Of a DNA stretch of 64,000 nt, positions 61,034 through 64,000 are shown piece after piece. A model generated the notes under the pieces. That model worked only from the letters and a program-made list of their open reading frames with translations. It did no database searches and was not told where the DNA came from. Every line of letters begins with the position of its first letter. Positions within the stretch are counted from its first letter, which is position 1. Both the position numbers and the translations under genes were made by a program. Where the stretch lies: positions 186,001 to 250,000 of the forward strand of contig JAHBSK010000005.1 of NCBI GenBank assembly GCA_019639175.1. The letters are read 5' to 3'. The DNA is from Acidobacteriota bacterium. Lineage in GTDB: Bacteria; Acidobacteriota; Blastocatellia; Pyrinomonadales; Pyrinomonadaceae.

Positions 61034-63271
61034 TTATTTGGTCACGCGATAGACCGTGTCCTTCCAGACCACGACCACCTGTTCGCCAAGTGCAAAGTAC
61101 CGTGCAAGTTGCGGCTCACGCTTTAACAGGCTGTAATATTCGTCGCTGCCGTATCGCACATTTACCTCATGCATTTTTGTTCCGGCACGGTAAAGCCCAT
61201 CGACCCACGCATCATTTTCATAAAAGAAATTGCGGTTTCCGACGAACTGATTCTGCGCCGACCTGCCGACCACGACCTGCCTTTCCGATTCCGTGCCATC
61301 CATGACGGCCACAGAAGCATTTTCCTTCATCGTGTTCTGCTGGACGCTCATACGGACGGCATCGCCGCCGCTTCTTTCCCTCATGGCCGGTTTTGCGGGA
61401 GCAAGCATCACACGGCCGCTCGCGTCTCTTCTGTTGGAAACGAACCTGCCGTCGGTCGCCAGATATGATGTGTATGGCGTCACGATGCCGTAACGCGTGC
61501 CAAGCTCGACGACCTCGTCCTTGAGTTCCTTTGTCTCGCCGTTCAGGCGGATCTGTTCCACCAGCCAGCCGACGCGACGCGTCGCCCACAAACGCGGCAG
61601 AAAATCGTTCTCGGTCGCCCTAACGGGAAAATCAAGGTTTCCATAACTGAATGTTCGTGTCTCCTTCCCTGCTTTTCCCTTTACGGTAAAAACGGCGTTC
61701 TTAAGATCGCTGTCGTTCTTATATCGCCCGATCATTACAAGCTGCATCCCTTTGAAAACATCTCCGAGATTTCGCGGATAGACCGTCTCCGCCTTGAGCA
61801 TTCCAAGATCTATCTCAAGGCCGGACAGCACCGGCGAACTCACACGCGAAAAGAAATTCGACACCTTTACCTCAAGGTCTTCCTTGGGCTGGACATAATC
61901 GGAAATGCCGCCGTTGTCGCTGCCCAGTTTGTCGAGCAAAGCGGTGTTGACGTCATAACCGAATCCGAACGGAAATATCCTGACATCGACGTTCTTTTCT
62001 TTTGCAAGATTGGCGAGGATCTTTTCCTCAGCCGTTTCGCCGACCGTCGGCAAACCGTCGGTCATAAAGACAAGCATCTTTGGACGGCTGCTGTTGTCAA
62101 ATTGTTTTAGGGAAGCAATAAGAGTGTCGTTGATGTTGGTTCCGCCGCTTGGACGCAGCTTTTCGACAAAATTTTCGCCCGTCTTTTTGCCTGCGGCGTC
62201 GGCTTTGATCAGGCCCTTTTCCATCAGGTGTTCTTCGCCGGCGAAATTGATCACGTTGAATCTGTCGCCGTCGCGCAGCGTCCTGATGCCGAAAAGAAGC
62301 GCCGAACGAGCCTTTTCCATCTTGCCCGTTTCCGCCATCGAACCGCTTGTATCCAGAACAAACACGACATCTTTATTTACAACCTCGCGTTCCGAAATAT
62401 CGTCACGCGGCGACAGCATCAGCAGAAAATATCCGTCCTTTCCCGGTTCGCGATAGGTCATCAGCGAAGCGCTCAGGTCATCGCCCGAAACGCCGTAAAA
62501 AAGCTGAAGGTCGTTGTCATTGTCCTTTGTTTCAAATGAAACGGTCGCTTTTTTTTCGCCGCTTTTACTGACCTCGATCGCGTGCGAAGGCGAATAGATG
62601 TTCCGCAGTTCTTTATCGCCGGTTATGGTTATCTTTCCCGAAACGGTTCCGAAACTCTGCGGAACATTTGCGGTTCCCGTGTTGCTGCGTCCGCGCCAGA
62701 GGTTTCGCCCCGTGCCGAGCGGATAACGATATGCGACCGTTCCCGAATCGGCCTTCAGCACCTGCGTGTATGTCAGTTCCAGCTTTTTGTCCGAACGCGG
62801 CGGTATCGGAAAAATTGACGCCTGGAGCAGGTTCTTTCCGGCGTATTCCAGAAGTCCCGGATCGCGCTGTGTGCGGACGATCTCATCGTATATCTTTCGC
62901 GCCTCTTCACGCGAACGAACCTCGCCGACAAGCTTTTTGCCGTCTTCCCAGATGGCAAATTCCACAACTGAAGCCTCGTCCGGTATCGGAAAGAAATACG
63001 TTCCTTCCAGCGTGTGCGTTGTGTCATTGCGAAATATCTGTTCGACGTGCGTAGTTGCCACCTGTCCTGTGATCTTTGTATCGAGCTTTATCGATTTGAC
63101 CGGCAGGACATTTGGCAAAGGAATTGGCCTTGGTATCGGCGGCCTCGGCGGCCTGCACGGCCGAATATCGCAAATAATAGGCACAATAGTGCCTTGAGCC
63201 ATCGTCGCGGCCGCGCAATAAAACGTCAGAAACGCCGCACAGCCGATCCCCAGAAGGTTTTTGAATCTCAT
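61034..63271 (-). CDS. VIT and VWA domain secreted protein
   Basis: 745 residues from ATG 63271, chosen because GGAGAG precedes it; ATG 63286 adds five residues. A signal peptide (LLGIGCAAFLTFYCAAATMAQ) is followed by a short Pro-rich segment. The vault/inter-alpha-trypsin (VIT) domain covers about 60-185 (THVEQIFRNDTTHTLEGTYFFPIP). The VWA domain has a MIDAS motif, DTSGSM, at about residue 308, with FMTDGLPTVGE later. Metal-dependent binding outside the cell is likely. The C-terminal third is unassigned; no LPXTG or PEP-CTERM end is seen. Confidence 0.88.
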   Translation of the reverse strand: MRFKNLLGIGCAAFLTFYCAAATMAQGTIVPIICDIRPCRPPRPPIPRPIPLPNVLPVKSIKLDTKITGQVATTHVEQIFRNDTTHTLEGTYFFPIPDEASVVEFAIWEDGKKLVGEVRSREEARKIYDEIVRTQRDPGLLEYAGKNLLQASIFPIPPRSDKKLELTYTQVLKADSGTVAYRYPLGTGRNLWRGRSNTGTANVPQSFGTVSGKITITGDKELRNIYSPSHAIEVSKSGEKKATVSFETKDNDNDLQLFYGVSGDDLSASLMTYREPGKDGYFLLMLSPRDDISEREVVNKDVVFVLDTSGSMAETGKMEKARSALLFGIRTLRDGDRFNVINFAGEEHLMEKGLIKADAAGKKTGENFVEKLRPSGGTNINDTLIASLKQFDNSSRPKMLVFMTDGLPTVGETAEEKILANLAKEKNVDVRIFPFGFGYDVNTALLDKLGSDNGGISDYVQPKEDLEVKVSNFFSRVSSPVLSGLEIDLGMLKAETVYPRNLGDVFKGMQLVMIGRYKNDSDLKNAVFTVKGKAGKETRTFSYGNLDFPVRATENDFLPRLWATRRVGWLVEQIRLNGETKELKDEVVELGTRYGIVTPYTSYLATDGRFVSNRRDASGRVMLAPAKPAMRERSGGDAVRMSVQQNTMKENASVAVMDGTESERQVVVGRSAQNQFVGNRNFFYENDAWVDGLYRAGTKMHEVNVRYGSDEYYSLLKREPQLARYFALGEQVVVVWKDTVYRVTK

Positions 63272-63382
63272 TTTTCTCTCCGTCATTTATGAAAACCGGA
63301 CAGTTCTCACACAGTTGGACACCTTAAGGAACGAACAAGGTTGCGGCAACTTGCAATAAATTTTGGGAACTTTTTGAAACTT

Positions 63383-63410
63383 TTGGTGTCTATAAGTGTG
63401 GTAATATTAT
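63383..63410 (+). promoter_or_regulatory. Predicted promoter of the last gene
   Basis: TTGGTG (63383-63388), 16-bp spacer, TATTAT (63405-63410), 55 bp before ATG 63466. Confidence 0.35.
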
Positions 63411-63465
63411 CTAAACAGCCTCTTGGCCGCACAAAATTAAAGAAAATTCGGGAGTGTTATCCATT

Positions 63466-64000
63466 ATGACAAGCTCAAGATCATTGATTCTCGCTTTTTG
63501 TATAGGCACTATTTCCCTCTGCGCTCATGCTCAGGAACTGAACACCGAAAACGACCTCTGCAACATTGAGTATGCAAAATTCCTCGCGTCACAGCAGGTC
63601 ACGGAAAGCCGCGCCGTCCGCGAACCTGAAAAACGAATAAAGATACTTATCCGTTCGGCAGAATTTGCATGGAAGATCGACGAACCGGCTGCCCGCGAAT
63701 ATTTCACCGAGGCGTACAAACTTGCGGTTGAAGATTACAATGAACGGGGCATGCGATCAGCGGAACAAAAAGACGGCATCATGACAGTACCCCCTGATAT
63801 GAGGCTTGAGGTTGTGCGTGCCATTGCAAAATTTGACAGCAAATGGATGCAAAAACTGACCGAAGAGATCTTGAAAGAATTTGAAAAAGCAGCCAAAGAC
63901 CGTAAAGGATTTGACAAGACACGTGAGCTTAACACACTGCTCTGGATAGCCGCCGAAATTGCTGACACCGACCCTGACACAAGCTGGTATCTGCTTCGCA
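63466..64000 (+). CDS. Hypothetical secreted protein, partial (runs off the right edge)
   Basis: At least 178 residues, open to the window end. A signal peptide is visible (SLILAFCIGTISLCAHAQ). The mature part is helical and rich in charged residues, with EYAKFLASQQVTESRAVREPEKRIKILIRSAEFAW and EPAAREYFTEAYKLAVEDYNERG, suggesting TPR-like or other helical repeats. GGGAG lies upstream of the ATG. Not recognised. Confidence 0.65.
   Translation, partial: MTSSRSLILAFCIGTISLCAHAQELNTENDLCNIEYAKFLASQQVTESRAVREPEKRIKILIRSAEFAWKIDEPAAREYFTEAYKLAVEDYNERGMRSAEQKDGIMTVPPDMRLEVVRAIAKFDSKWMQKLTEEILKEFEKAAKDRKGFDKTRELNTLLWIAAEIADTDPDTSWYLLR

Overview
The window reads as chromosomal DNA of an Acidobacteriota bacterium, most likely class Blastocatellia (Pyrinomonas-like). 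This is inferred from the gene content: an Oar-like carboxypeptidase-regulatory/TonB receptor of 1264 residues, Ser/Thr kinases with PEGA and zinc-ribbon modules, a VIT/VWA protein, FG-GAP repeats of the DYDGDGKADIAVWRPSTG type and M16 peptidase pairs. GC looks moderate, a little above 50 %. About 50 protein genes and one tRNA-Lys(CTT) are supported. The genes at both ends run off the window.

Layout. 1-5.4 kb (minus): a type IV minor-pilin operon (GspH/FimU-, PilV-, PilW- and a very large PilX-like protein). 5.5-11.8 kb (plus): FhaA-like protein, transpeptidase, SEDS glycosyltransferase and PP2C phosphatase, resembling the actinobacterial fhaA-pbpA-rodA-pstP cluster. 11.8-16 kb: TrmH-type methyltransferase, alr, a YihY-type membrane protein and a SIS-domain protein. 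16.2-20.8 kb (minus): an FHA-kinase, two zinc-ribbon membrane proteins and a PEGA/zinc-ribbon kinase. With an FHA-PrsW fusion at 24.5-26.1 kb, the first 26 kb is rich in phosphothreonine signalling tied to the cell wall and membrane. 21.4-24.4 kb: small unrecognised secreted and membrane proteins around the tRNA. 26.2-38.5 kb (minus): LVIVD/FG-GAP protein, HARE-HTH protein, polyprenyl synthase, yajQ, tatD, a brnT toxin with two antitoxin paralogues, metG, an M28 peptidase and folE. 38.6-48.8 kb (mostly plus): argS, DAHP synthase, an AbrB/Doc toxin-antitoxin pair, XRE/Rad52-like divergent genes, two related secreted proteins and a VOC-DUF1579-VOC trio. 48.8-64 kb: an M16 peptidase pair, a cytoplasmic subtilase with a GAF protein, an S41 protease, the giant TonB-type receptor, a YCF48-like protein and the VIT/VWA protein.

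The most unusual structure is not a gene. The 3' end of metG is present twice in direct orientation, flanking the toxin-antitoxin module (33246-34170), like the scar of an insertion at the metG 3' end. In addition, several families of 7-8 bp tandem or inverted repeats are scattered through the window. They sit at stop codons (24531, 31370, 50638), form composite elements with shared 30-mers (21055, 23888, 24447, 50568), and appear in frame inside tatD (about 77 extra residues) and in the metG linker. All functional calls rest on motifs read by eye; no database search was run.
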